In this document: piece by piece, positions 24,913 to 37,044 of the stretch
How the letters are laid out: each line of letters begins with the position of its first letter
Numbering within the stretch: position 1 is the stretch's first letter
Source of the DNA: Alisma plantago-aquatica
Lineage: Eukaryota > Streptophyta > Magnoliopsida > Alismatales > Alismataceae
DNA length: 64,000 bases
Assembly (NCBI GenBank): GCA_963693085.1
Contig: OY856413.1
Coordinates: 744,120,556 to 744,184,555 of the forward strand
Direction: 5' to 3'
Notes under the pieces: generated by a model
The model's input: only the letters and a program-made list of their open reading frames with translations
The model's database searches: none
Told to the model about the DNA's origin: nothing
Program-made: the position numbers and the translations under genes

Positions 24913-26964
24913 ACACTCCACCCCTTAAAGAGGATTTCGTCCCCGAAATCACAAGCAAGAAGGGAAGGGTGAGTGTGCAACATCTCATCACAAAACTTCA
25001 GGTTATTTCTCCAACCTTAACTTCTACCAAAAAACTCATCAACATATACTCCACAAGCATCTTGACATAGGTTTAGGTTCTCAAGGATCACCTAGGTTCC
25101 ATTATTTAGATATTCTTTTTAGGAATTTAACATTATGTACATTTTTGCCTCATTAACATTATATTCATTATGATATCACATTATCACCAGTATTTTTAAT
25201 TATAAGTTATATTTCATTATCATCTGTGAAACATCATATATATACATATATATTTCTCATTTATCTTACTAAGAATTTTAGCAAAATTATGGGTTACTCG
25301 ATTCCCTCAATATACTTGATCATTATCCTTAATATTTTGAACTTCGACTTCATCATCCTTATACTACCACATTAAGTTATAACTAATTATTTTGCATGAA
25401 ATATTCAATTTGTCATTAAGTATTCATTCAATCCAAATTATGCCACATCGATTACATATATTTATATTAAACATTATCTCATTACCACATTATGTTTATT
25501 GCTCACATTAATGTCATCATTAATCATTTTCTCATATTTATTTATATTATTGATTTGCACATTTATGTGCATCGATTACTTTTTATCCATATTGAAGTCA
25601 TTATATATATTTTAATGATCAAGGTGGGGAATATTACATATTAATGATTTGATTCACATATTAAGTCATTAGGTGATTAATTATGTGTATTAGAGAACAA
25701 GGTGATATGCATTTCATATTGATGACCTGATTAATATATGATTTATGTGTATTAAAGTATGTTATCTGATTATGATACCTAGTGACACTAATGTATCCTG
25801 AAAGGCATTAAGGATGTATATGTTAAGGTTAGATGATTACAACTTAGGGTTTAGGTTAATATGATCATTATATTTTACTTAGCATGTATTAAGTCTTAAG
25901 ATTAGGTTACAATTATCTTACTTGTCATTTCATTAGGGTTTATTGGTTTATGACATGGGCAACACCATGCATATCCATTAGGATTAATATGGGAGTTACT
26001 CATATTATGTGCATTATGTATTCATTAGGGTTTAAACATATAAATTATTCCTCAGACGATCATTATATGTTCATTAATATATAAACAAGCATGTTAGGCT
26101 ATAACTATAACCTGTTTGGACCCCACTAAGGTTTCAAGAACTACAACCTCCTAAGTATGGGGTTACACTTTCTAAAGATAGTGTAGATTGATTTCAAGAT
26201 GTCATAGGGCTCCATCCCCCTAAAGAGGATTTTGTCCTCAAAATCTAACCACCCAACATCATCAAACTAACTATACTTTACCCCTTAAAAGTTCGACCTA
26301 TTAAGCCAAAATACACTAGGGTTAAAGGATGAGTCTAACTAAACCATGTACAAGATACGTCACACTTCCACGGCACCCACTAATAGCTCACTTAACATCA
26401 AACTTCAAAGTCTAGGTTTTAGGGATAACTATCCAAACATGTGACCCCAAGGGACATAAGGAGACTATCTTGGTATCCATCCTCAAACAAGTCATCATAC
26501 ACCTAAAACTTTGGATTCCCAAAGATATACAACATAGATGCCTAAGTTCACTATTGCCTAAAAGCAAACTATTTCAGCCAATCCATTTCATCTTAGGCCA
26601 GGCTGGTATCATATGGATCTGGGAGTCCTCGTAAACCAAACAAGTGGCACAGAGGAAACTATTGATAGACCCCAGAACCTGATCCTTTCTAGACACCTTT
26701 GCTTCAACTTCATGCCCTAATAGTTGCCTAAAGCCAAACCTAAACAACATTAAGTTATGCATATTTTAGTTATGATTATTTTATGGTTTTATTCATCATG
26801 ATACTAATGTGGAACTATAGGGTCCTAAATCAACCTTTCATCATTTATAGATCAACTATAGGGAAACCATGTCACCTAAAGGAACTATGTAAGGCAGAGA
26901 TTCTAATTAGGGAGACAAAACTGAAATAGTCAGATTCCGACTACCATGGGCTCTGATACCATGT
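24913..26964 (-). mobile_element. LARD internal region 3 (non-coding)
   Basis: 2,052 bp. This unit borders the outer 5' LTR, so its primer-binding site (26950-26961) is the one that would be used by an element-length transcript. The pol-end relic reads DFGDEILFKGW on the minus strand (about 24945-24910). No other coding remnant is seen. Confidence 0.85.
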
Positions 26965-29900
26965 TGTAAGGAGAGTGAGATCATCCCTTTACTAAAAATT
27001 TGAAGAATTTACATCCATTCCAAACACTCTCAGAGGTATGATGGAATGGGCATAAATTTTCCAAATTTATTAAATATTGGTATACAAAAGACCATTAGAA
27101 AGCAGCAGAATAAAAAATTACTTACTATATTCACTTTCATAAAAGGTTTACAAAAATACATCAAATTATCCCATTAGGGTTTACATCAAGATACACAATC
27201 ATGATCTAGATAGAGGGAAGTCTAGACTACTACAATCTTGTCTCCAAGCAACATCTCCATCAACCGAGTCCAAGCCAAAAGCTAAGATCTTCCTTGTCTT
27301 ATCCATCACCTTGCTCTACAAGTGGGTGGTTGGGAAGGCACCCAGTAAAAGGGAGAGGAGAACAAGGTATGTGTCAAATAATGAATAAGTACAAGATAAA
27401 AGGAAATCATATGAAACATAAATATATTGAATCATCATAAGATGAGAGGGCCAAGAGAATGAGGCACATAACAAAATAGATTCTTACCATTACAAAACAT
27501 ATAAGAAGTAGCATTCATGATATTAATTGGACTACATTAACTAAGTAGGGTTGAGGCACCTACCGGACCTCAGCCTATAGGTGAGGGGAGAATTCATGCA
27601 TTCCCAATCACCTATCAAATTTATAGGGGAGGAATAACACATTCCCAAAGGGAGAATAAGATGTTCCCCAGGGTGATTATTTACATGCCCTCTGTGGGTC
27701 GTTGTACATAAGTACCACTACTATAGTTAAATAGCCAAATAAACCATCATGCTCAAGAAATAGTAAAGTGGCAAGATAAATCATCATTTAATTACAACTT
27801 TGTGGTGGGGTTCCAAGACCCAATAATAATGTTTTGAAACATATTTATGAGGCAAGTATAGCAAAAGATTCAAGAGTATATTAAATAGGGTTTAATAAAA
27901 CATCATTATAGAAAAATAGGTTAAGGCACAATTATTCCCAACTTATGGTGTAAATGCACATACATAAATAGGGATTGCACATACATATCACATACCTCTC
28001 TTACTGATATCAATTACTAACTTTCACCACTTTAATTCAGTTCAAGTTCCACTTTGCCTGTTTTCAATGTATTAACATTTATTAGAGTACAGAGTGCACA
28101 TTAATATATAGAAACCCTATTTTTAGAGATTTTTAGAAAAATTCGGATTTAGACTCTTAAAACATCACCAATAAACTTATTAGGTTTTCCTGATCAAGAA
28201 AACATATATTTATGTTAATTTTGGAGTTATGATGTTTAAGATGTAATTTTTATGGATTTATGCATTAAATTCGTTTTACAAAAATCACCCTTCGTCAAAC
28301 CATTAAATAAGACCTTGAAATTATTTTTATTAGATAGAGATTAATTTTCCAATTCCAAAACATATTTATTTGTCAAATTTCGATAAGCGGTTTAGAAGAT
28401 ATAAATTTTGCAATACTGACCAATAGGAAATTGTCACATCATCAAACCGATCGAGATAATTAAAGAGAGAGGGAGAGGGAGAAAATACCATTCGACCAAG
28501 ATCAGGTTTTAAGTTGCATAGGTAACCAAACTAAAGCTTCTAGAGAAGGTAAAACAATAAGAAATCAAAACCTTAGAAGAGCATGGTAAAAAGAGATGAA
28601 AATCGTCGATTTTCAACATAAAAGCATGAGTTTTAAGCATGTACTAAGCAATATATGAGAAGTGGGTTATGAAACTCACCTCTAGGTAAGATAAGAAGGT
28701 CCAAACAGAAAGGATCCGAGATTAGAAGGTCTGGTTGCTCCAAGCCTAGCTCCTTTCTTGGACAAAGATCACCTTCTCAACTTAGAGGTGATAAACCATA
28801 GCAAAAGAGCATAGAGATGAGGTGTTTCAGGGTTCTAGGTGGGGTTTCACCATGGAATTCCATGGTTACGACCTATAATAGGGTTTAAGGAAGACTAACA
28901 GTATTAAAATATTGAAGGGAGGGAGGCAACTTACTAGTTTTGGTCGAATTCACCAAGGAGGAGCTTTGGAAACCTTAATAGAGCAATTTGGAAGCCTTAT
29001 GAGCCTTCTTCACCGAGGTAGGTTCCCTCTATTGCCTTGGGACAGAAACTTCATGGCCAAATACAAAAGGAACTATTATATAAGATAGAGAAAATAAAAG
29101 GAGAGAAAGAGTTTTCGAATTGTGAGTTGGTAAGGGGTATATGTGGCTATATATAGAAGGAGGTGAAGCATGAGGAGTATTAAGGGACTTTCCATGTGTC
29201 TTTTGCCTAGGGATTGATGGCCATGCAAGAGGATAGCTCATAGAGGCTTCATGCATATCAAAACTCGTTTCTAAGATCCCACAGATTATTCTAGGCCATC
29301 CCCACCATTTTTCAAGAAAGAAGTAACCTCATTGGTTGATAGCTTTTAAGGATAAGCATCTTTATAAAGAGGGTAATCCCTATAATGCCCTTGGAAAGAA
29401 ATACCATCAAACCAAGGTGAAACTAGGTTCTCCAATGGTTTAAAATCTCTTTAATGGTAAGGTAATATCCAAGGATTAAAATTCAGTTGATAATTTGCAA
29501 AGAAAACCTCCCAATTGGGTAAATTGCATAAAAGTCCAGAATGTACCTAAAATTGCATAACCTGCACAAACAACATCCAAATTGGACCAAACTTCATCCA
29601 CAAGTTTTCTTTGATGTGTATAATATGAATTTGCTATTATTTCCATATTTCGAATTTATAAAATCACATTATTAATTACTTATGCCTTTTATTGATTTTC
29701 TCTCCTAAACTTATCCTAATATTTCAAGGTTGTCCAAATTAGATGAAATTTGACATGTAGGATAATTTTGATATGTAGATTTCGAACTTGAAGTTTGTTT
29801 CCTATTTTGAGACTTATTTTTATGAGATATGTCATATGGCCCATTAACGGCCCATTATCTAAATTGTTCATCTGATTAAGTTTCTTATCTTCATATCACC

Positions 29901-30164
29901 ACTAAAATGAGTTATGTGCCATATGTTATGTTTTCAAATCACATCAAAAAGTTAGATTAAGGTTTAGAGCACTTAATCATGGTAATTAAGCTTTCACTGA
30001 GGTATTTGAGCATAAATTGTTCCATTGGCATAATTAGTGAATAAATTTTCACTAAACCACTATAAATTCCACTAATTAAATTGAAAGGTCAATAAGGATA
30101 GAAATGAAAGGAAAAGATGGGAAAGAGGGTCAAAAGAAAAAAATTTAGAATTTGGTATGTTACA
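26965..30164 (-). repeat. LARD LTR 4 (outer 5' LTR)
   Basis: 3,200 bp. Its minus-strand start TGTAACATACC lies against the TSD CATAC at 30165. Against LTR 1 I count about 10 differences in the first ~330 aligned plus-strand bases, the lowest divergence of any LTR pair in the window. Confidence 0.9.
29147..29156 (-). promoter_or_regulatory. TATA box of LARD LTR 4
   Basis: CTATATATAG on the minus strand, in the outer 5' LTR. If the array is transcribed, this is the most likely promoter. Confidence 0.65.
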
Positions 30165-30178
30165 CATACATACCAACA
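30165..30178 (-). repeat. Right TSD of the LARD array and last bases of the copia A 3' LTR
   Basis: CATAC (30165-30169) is the second copy of the LARD target duplication. ATACCAACA (30170-30178) is the missing end of the copia LTR, which continues at 11223 downward. Confidence 0.88.
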
Positions 30179-30190
30179 GACTCCCACTTG
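30179..30190 (-). other. Copia A polypurine tract
   Basis: The minus strand reads CAAGTGGGAGTC directly before the LTR start TGTTGG, the usual copia arrangement. Confidence 0.75.
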
Positions 30191-30587
30191 CACTATGAGC
30201 CAATCACCCTTGAATCATATTCATAGTGATCTACAAACATGTCCCACATGTTACTGTGCTCTAGTGCTAACATAGTGAGTTATGGCAACACCTTGCCAAA
30301 GTCGGTATTAACTGCATGTCTCTCATCTCTTCATCGTACGTCACACGTATGAGATGGAGTTACCGTAATATGTGATCTAGTATTCCTTTGGTAACCTTTA
30401 GCCACATTGCATGACCAGGTATTCTTAACTTGTCATCAATGACCAGAATATTTATAAGTTCATCTCATGAACTTCCAGATCCATATAGTATCCACTAATG
30501 TTCTCTAACACACAGATACTTGCCTTTTTCCTTTTAAACGACCTTATTGGAATGTTTCCATTTATCAACAAACATTCACTTTCATAT

Positions 30588-30677
<90 letters not shown>

Positions 30678-32590
30678 ATTAATTTTCTGTCCTTTTTAGA
30701 AGTTCACATCAGTGTAACTCTTTACAGTGAACCCTTCCTTATTTCCATAGAACTAGTACTTCTCAAGTACTTATCAAGTTCTTATGGTATTCCAGTAACC
30801 CCTATTGGAACTAGATAGACATCCACTCGTCATGTCCCACATACGAGTTATCAGGATGATCTCATCATATTGTCATGTCCTACATACAAGATGATGAATG
30901 CATTTTATTCTTTCTATGTCCTATACATGCAAGATAATGGGATGATTACATACATGATAGATCCATATCTATTTTTAGTGTTCCCATTATTTATAAGAAT
31001 TGGACACTTGTCCTTGGGATACTAACTCCATGTAAAATGGACAAGTTTTCTCCCACACTGAACCCTTCAGTATAGATTGCCAATGTGTGCTCTCTCTTTT
31101 CAAGTCAAGAGGTTTTTGAGAACTATCTCTATAGATATCTATTCCTATCACATAGGAAACATCTCTATCTTCCCTAAAGATAATTTCCACTTTGGATTTC
31201 CATTCTAGAACATTTCCATTTCACATCAACATGTGGAATGCAAATATGCTCCCACTAAATCACATATCCCTTCTTTGTCTTTGACATATCAATCAAACCC
31301 TTTGACTGTATTATCAAAATAAAGATCACAGTTCTGAGTTTCTTGTACTCAATCAATCACATTGATTAGTCCATTGTAACTTATAGACTTCATTTGCATT
31401 CATGGATTCATAAACCTTATAGGTTGTGTCACGTACACATCCTTGTTTTATTCCTCATAGGAATGCGGTTTTAGTATCCATATGCCAAATCTCTTAGTCA
31501 TTACGTTGCAATCAACAAGCATCATCCTTATCAAATGTTATCCATGTGTCTTAACGCTTAAGACTCATTTGCACTTATGGATTTCATCCCAATGGGTGCT
31601 ACCATTAAGGTTATACCTTATGGTTCACATGGAAGTCATTTAGGATGTAATGGTCATAAACCATAACTCAAAATCGGGTTCCTCATATTTATCTAGATAG
31701 TTGACTCATCACATGACCAACTCATCATATAGATAATCGAGGTGTATCTGTCAAGGATATAAGAACTCACAACTATTTGTGATTCTTAATGTCCTTTATT
31801 AGTGTAGGGTATTCTTTATTTAAGAAGAACTTAGTTATTTGATAATCATCATCTAACTCCTTAGAGTATGACTCCTTTTGATTTGGACATCACCATGCCT
31901 TAATCACGAGCTTACTATGATACATTATCATAATCACTCATAAGGATCTCAAACATTTGGTTCAAGTATTTCATTCATTGATCTCATCAAGAATTAGCAC
32001 TTTACCAAGTTCAATATTCTTGAACACTTCAAGACATTCACATTGGTATTTCTCCAAACACCATTTGAAGTACTAGCATTAAGTCCAATATGTATGTAAA
32101 TACATCACATGTATTATACCTAATAGGATAATCAATCTCCCACTATGACTAGTGTAGATTGATCATGTTCAAGAGATTCATGTCTCTTATTGGTTCTCTA
32201 ACCAAACAAAGTCTAGACTTATCCATCATATGGAAACTAGAAATGAATTTCTCATGATTTATGCTAATTTTATTGTTTGAGTTATCAATAACCTTTTAGG
32301 TATCATTTTATCTTATGCTTACCAAGTACCACAAGATAAAAAAGGCATTGCCACAAAGATTGAAACATCAACTTTATTAATTTCCATTATTGTCATACAA
32401 TATGCAAAAATTAATGTGTTTCTATCCATTGGCAAATATGAAATAGCAGTTCATAACTCTATTACATTCCTTTAGAACTGAAAATAAACTAAAGTACTCC
32501 TATCTATGGCGGCAATACTTGCCCCATTTATTGAGTGCTTTACATTTTATATCTTGGTATCATATACCTCAAAAATTTTACAAGTTTATT
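30191..32590 (-). pseudogene. Copia A pol remnant (reverse transcriptase and RNase H area)
   Basis: The clearest block is at 30987-31190 on the minus strand. There VSYVIGIDIYRDSSQK matches the copia RT C-terminal pattern (YVIGIEIxRDRSxxxLGLSQ). Upstream pieces such as EVYKLQWTNQ near 31370 fit the KVCKLQKSIYGL block. Stops and frame changes are frequent, and an 84-bp AT repeat interrupts the downstream part. I could not recognise protease or integrase blocks, so they are missing or too decayed. Confidence 0.65.
30591..30674. repeat. (AT)n microsatellite
   Basis: 84 bp of uninterrupted AT dinucleotide inside the decayed copia pol region. The open frame across it is a by-product of the repeat. 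Confidence 0.97.
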
Positions 32591-33428
32591 TCATGACACC
32601 TTCAGGTGGAGACATCTGTCGCCTCCTTCTTCTTTAGTTCTTCCAGATAGAGTGGACAATTCCTTTTCCAATGTCCTGGCTTTTGAAAATGGTGGCAATT
32701 GCCTCACTTGGTCATGCCTCCCTTGGCCTTGAGAGTTGAATATGACTTGGGCTACTTGCTAATATCAGAACCTTTCTTAGCCTTGCCCTTGCGCTTGGAC
32801 TTGCCTTTCTTGTTGCTGATCATCATCACAGACTTAGGCTTGTCCTTCTTCATCTGTGCCTCAGTTGTCCTCAACATGCCCAACAACTCTGTCAACGGCT
32901 TATCAAAGTTGTTCATGTTGTAGTTCATCACAAACTGACTGTAGGATTTTGGCAATGATTGCAGTATCACGTCAGTAGCCAACTCTTGGCTCAAGGTTCT
33001 ACATACCCAATCATTTTGACCGTGTGAGGACCAACTGGATCTCCTTCTATCATGACATGCTTCAATAGCGCCCTGGAGACATCATATCTCTCTTGTCGTG
33101 CTTGATCTTCATACATGTTCTTGAGATGTTGAATCATCTCAATGACACCCATGTTCTCATGTTGTCTCTGCAACTCGTGGTTCATGGAGCACAACATCAA
33201 GCACTTTCCATCAATGGCATCTTCATAATGCTTCATATAAGCATCCCTTTCTGCCTTTGGTGTGGTAGGAGCAGGTTCCTCTGGAGCTGGAGTATCCAGG
33301 ACATAGAGCTTTCGCTCTTGAGTGAGAACAATTTTCAATGTCCTAAACCAGTCATGGAAGTTAGTCCCATTCAGCTTGTCCTTTTCAAGGACCGATCGCA
33401 ACAAAAAGTGATTGTTGTTTGTTGTCAT
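32591..33428 (-). pseudogene. Copia A gag (two frames, degenerate zinc knuckle)
   Basis: The minus-strand start at 33428 opens a 145-residue N-terminal part with the copia gag (UBN2-type) pattern KLNGTNFHDWFRTLKIVL and, later, NMYEDQARQERYDVSRALL. The next part (32994-32752) reads ILQSLPKSYSQFVMNYNMN, then a Lys-rich stretch. The zinc knuckle at about 32700-32655 reads CHHFQKPGHWKRNC: the second Cys of CX2CX4HX4C is Phe, and a stop lies just before it. The gag is therefore broken by a frame change near 32994 and by this loss. Confidence 0.85.
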
Positions 33429-34817
33429 TTGTACTACAAAAAGGAAATATATGTAATTCTAAAAATCAATTTTGACTTATTTGATTGATTTGAAAGGTTG
33501 ACGATATAATTAGGACTTTAATTAATTATCTCTCCCACTATTTTGTTCAAATTGATAGCCCTCACCATCAATTCAGAAGATTGTAGTGTACAATCTTCTA
33601 GTGGGTCAAGATCCATATTTCATCAAGTCATGAGTCAGCTTGGGCTGATCGCCCACAATCTTGACTATTTAGGTAGGCCATCATGCCAATTGCATCATAT
33701 GAAACTCTTGATGAATGAACATGCACAACACCTTGCCATGAACATTTCGTGCCTCTAGGCTTAGATGCTCTAAGAATCACCAGTTAAGTCTAACCCAAAA
33801 GCTGACACGGTAAACATGCATCCTGCTTTAGCAGATCCTACATGTCTACCCTTCACACTTCCGCAAGATGGACGGTGCACCATGCTTTGGCATATCCTAT
33901 GATTGGTCGATCGAGTTTTTCATGTATGCCGCTAATGGAAGGTGTATAAGACTTAATATTTAGATGAGGAATTTGGTTTTATAGGTACATATACATATCC
34001 AATCACCACAATACATAGTATGTATCATATACATACTATATCTGGCAGAAAACATGTGAAATGATAAAAGTGATGATTATAGCCATCCTAATGTGATTCC
34101 TCGAGCCAAGAGGAATCACGGTCATCTAGGTCTACATCACATGCAACCTATCCATGATGAAGTTCTATTTTCGTCCGATTTGATCAACTCATCACATGAA
34201 TGACATGCTCTCCCTGGCCGGTCATCTGGGTGCCATCAGTCGATCGGTTGGCTCCTCTAACCGATTGGTTCGCCTGGTCATCGTGCATCTCCTCATGGCT
34301 GCCACCCGCTCGTCTCTCTCCTCGAACCGGTCATCTGGATCACCAACTGATCGGTTCACTCCTTGAACCGATCATCTCATTTGTCGTCAGATTGTCCTCC
34401 GTTCTTTGACATAATAGGAAATAAAAATCTATCCTATTTACATTTGAATAGGGAAACCCCGAGTTACATTCGGAGTGAGCAAAGGTAGGAAAGAAATCTT
34501 GAGTTATCTCGAGTTACATCAAGAATAAGAGAAGGGGAATTGGTGCGCAGACCGAGATGCAAGCAACCACATTCAACCAAGAACACATACATAGGGTTTA
34601 TTGGTCATAGCCACGCTATACATCCACCACAAAACTCATTTAAGGGCGATGTGTATCAAGTGCATTCATATTAAATAACATATATGTATATTGGGATTTG
34701 TGGATTTAGGATTGGACATGCATAAAGACAATTTTATTTGCATCGTATGTAATAAATAAAGGCGACAAACCAAAATTAATCATATCGATAATCCTAAAGT
34801 ATAGAGCAGTTGACGTG
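33429..34817 (-). other. Copia A untranslated leader
   Basis: About 1.4 kb between the primer-binding site and gag without recognisable coding. A further small cluster of CCGATCGG-like words lies at about 34235-34380, resembling the LTR arrays. Confidence 0.6.
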
Positions 34818-34829
34818 GCTCTGATACCA
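34818..34829 (-). other. Copia A primer-binding site
   Basis: The minus strand reads TGGTATCAGAGC, one base after the LTR end ...CCAACA. It is complementary to initiator tRNA-Met. Confidence 0.9.
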
Positions 34830-35364
34830 CTGTTGGGTTTTCGGGGAGACAGAGAAGGCAGCAAAAACAAAAAAAAATCTTCTCCCTTAACCCAATATAA
34901 AGGAACCGCGTCAACGTCTATACAGTAGGAAGGATGGTTTGTAGAGACATACCTTGTCCCGAGGCTTGCTCAGCGATGTTACCTCACGGCTTGCGCGGTC
35001 TTCACCTCCTATCTTGGACGGTGTCTGTGCAGCTCCTGGTCTCACTGGGACTGTCGGGATTGATAGTTGTCCTCCGAGCGGTAGAAATCTCCTGCCTCTG
35101 TAGTAGTCCACATGAACCACCTGGAACTCCGATCGTCGTGTCGCAGAAGGAACCGGAAGGAGTCGTACCCTCCTGTCGACGTACTAGTCACTGACACACT
35201 CTCCTACAACCAGTCACTTTTCAGTAGTTGTCTTTCCCTTGTTGTGCCTCCCTTGTTGGGTAGCACTTGCTCGGGCTCTCTTAGTTACCACAACCAAAGA
35301 GAACGACAACTTTGTAGAGCAACTGGTGTTCTGAGTTGTGTTGTCTAAGAATCCCCCAATACCC

Positions 35365-35376
35365 CTATATATATAG
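35365..35376 (-). promoter_or_regulatory. TATA box of copia A 5' LTR
   Basis: CTATATATATAG, preceded on the minus strand by the palindrome array about 100 bp upstream. It is the likely promoter of the element. Confidence 0.7.
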
Positions 35377-35474
35377 GAGGGTCATGGGATAGGGTTCTCT
35401 ACCCCGGGCAATGCGGGATTAAAGTAGGAGTAGAAGGATTCGATATTTTCTCACAAAACAACCAACTGCGCCAG

Positions 35475-35850
35475 CTGAACCGATTGTTTCAAGCAAGAAA
35501 TGGTCGGTTGGGGACCTGAGCCGATCGGTTCACACCTAAACCGATCGGTCGGGGCACCTGAGCTGATCGGTTCACTACCTTGGTCAGTTCCTGATTGACT
35601 TTTCCTCTTTTGTTTCGAATTGATCAAAATACCAATCCTTGTTCCAATCAAATTGGACAAGTGAAATGAAGAGAAATATCTTACCAACCTGACTTTCCCA
35701 ACTCGCTCGTTTGGACCAGTTCAGTTGATCGGTTCAACCCCTGAATCGGTCGGTTCAGCCTGTCCTGAGCCGATCGGTTCATCACATGAGCCAATCGGTT
35801 CACCAACCTGAGCCGATCGGTTCATCATATGAGCCAATCAGTTGGGAGTG
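35475..35850. repeat. CCGATCGG palindrome array in copia A 5' LTR
   Basis: At least eight variants of AACCGATCGGTT occur in two clusters (about 35478-35575 and 35715-35850), with short linkers. It sits in U3, just upstream of the TATA box, where enhancer-type repeats are known in other plant copia LTRs. Confidence 0.82.
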
Positions 35851-37032
35851 TAGACTGTGCAAAATTAGTCAATTGCAGTTCCAATCAATCTGATACTCTA
35901 ATCAGTTAGTCCAACACCTTGAACACTATGATATTGAGCTATCAATTGATTGAGTGTTTAATTGAACTACTAAACTCCTTTAGTAATCAATCTAAACATC
36001 GTTTGTGTATAAACTCCTCTTCTAGGTTAAATCCTATGTGTGTGACCCTACATGCCCATTTCACGTTGGCAGTGAAAGTCCATAACACTTATGACTTCAC
36101 AAGCAAAGAGCGGTGCCTAGTCGTACATCAGTTCTACCCAAGTGAAATAGAAAGTTGGAGAACAACTTTCAATCCTACAATCCATGAATGGTGTTACAGT
36201 GAATGTATAATTCCTTTGTCACTAATATCTCGAATGAACTCAAGGCATGGAACAGTCATCCTGTCAACATTCATTCACTTTCTTGATCTCAGAGTAGACT
36301 GGAGGAGATATGTATGAAATCAATATCATATACTGATTCACACATGCGTGCACACACCTATCTCAATCCTACTCATCAAGTGGCCATGGATATCAAACTC
36401 CCTCAGGAGGGACAAATCCCATATCTATCACTTACCCCTTAAAAGCCCCATGTGTCAAAGCCACCCAATCATCACCTTTATAACAACCCATGTTTCAGGA
36501 CTGCATTTGATGATGTCAAAGTGTACCCAACAACATGTGTTGAGTGTAGTGATTTCAGGTCAAAGAATGACACTCACCACCATCACTGTGAGAACTGACT
36601 GTGACTACCATGTCATGGTTCCATGTGTCAAACTAATGGTGGGTCTGTCCGGTACACTTGTTCTCTAACAAGTACCTATGTGTTTGGTTAGATATCTCCA
36701 TATCATGACTAATGAGATTTTGTCATCAACCAACACCACAATCTAGTTTTGTGTGTCATTGTTGTCTATCTACCTTCCATAATGACATCCAACTAGGGAC
36801 ATAATAAGAATGTACAAACTCTTAGCATCTGTATGATCTCATCTTTTAGGTCCTCAACCTAAAAGCATACATCATTGAGTATTGTCATTCTCTAGATATT
36901 CAATCTATTCTATCATTATCTCATATGACTGAACCAGAAAAATTGGAAGCTTGCCTTTGATGTTTATCAAATCAATCTTAATGTATCCCACCAATCATCC
37001 CATGATTGTCTCTTAGGGAATACATACCAACA

Positions 37033-37044
37033 ACCCCCCCCCCC
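37033..37044. other. Right copia A TSD extended into an 11-C run
   Basis: The TSD ACCCC (37033-37037) runs into C37034-37044, an 11-base C tract. The left copy at 8984-8988 has only four C. Confidence 0.8.

Larger units (their letters stand above)
11224..30164 (-). mobile_element. Tandem LARD array: four LTRs and three internal regions
   Basis: An 18.9-kb insertion of a Tekay/Del-like, coding-less LTR element on the minus strand. LTRs lie at 11224-14424, 16455-19645, 21699-24912 and 26965-30164 (3.19-3.21 kb each). Internal regions lie at 14425-16454, 19646-21698 and 24913-26964 (2.03-2.05 kb). Each internal region starts with an initiator-Met primer-binding site and ends with a polypurine tract, but none contains gag, protease, RT or integrase. 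Only one TSD pair (CATAC) flanks the whole array, so it is a single insertion later expanded by unequal recombination between LTRs, or inserted as a multimer. Copies are about 95% alike by eye. It needs enzymes from another element to move. Confidence 0.9.
8989..37032 (-). mobile_element. Ty1/copia retrotransposon A (interrupted, defective)
   Basis: A minus-strand copia element: 5' LTR 34831-37032 (2,202 bp, TG...CA), initiator-Met primer-binding site 34818-34829, a 1.4-kb leader, gag (33428 to about 32600), pol remnants to about 30190, polypurine tract, and a 3' LTR split into 8989-11223 and 30170-30178 by the LARD array. Apart from that insertion it is about 9.1 kb. Gag to the polypurine tract is only about 3.2 kb, short for a full gag-pol, so parts of pol are missing. 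The exact ACCCC duplication on both sides confirms the limits. The two LTRs differ at roughly 10% of bases by eye. Confidence 0.92.
34831..37032 (-). repeat. Copia A 5' LTR
   Basis: 2,202 bp with TGTTGG...CCAACA ends, bounded by the primer-binding site and the ACCCC duplication. U3 (37032 to about 35380) carries the palindrome array and the TATA box. R/U5 is about 0.5 kb. Confidence 0.93.

Noticed and set aside
11224..30164. The 5.25-kb periodicity as a satellite or as three independent insertions
   Set aside because: Each period splits into an LTR and an internal region with primer site and polypurine tract, and only the outermost ends carry a target duplication.
30498..30818. 106-codon open frame with a long Ile-Tyr repeat
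   Set aside because: It exists only because the (AT)n tract has no stop in that frame; the flanks are decayed copia pol on the other strand.
34818..34829. GCTCTGATACCA words as parts of tRNA genes
   Set aside because: They are short initiator-Met primer-binding sites next to LTR ends; no tRNA body surrounds them.
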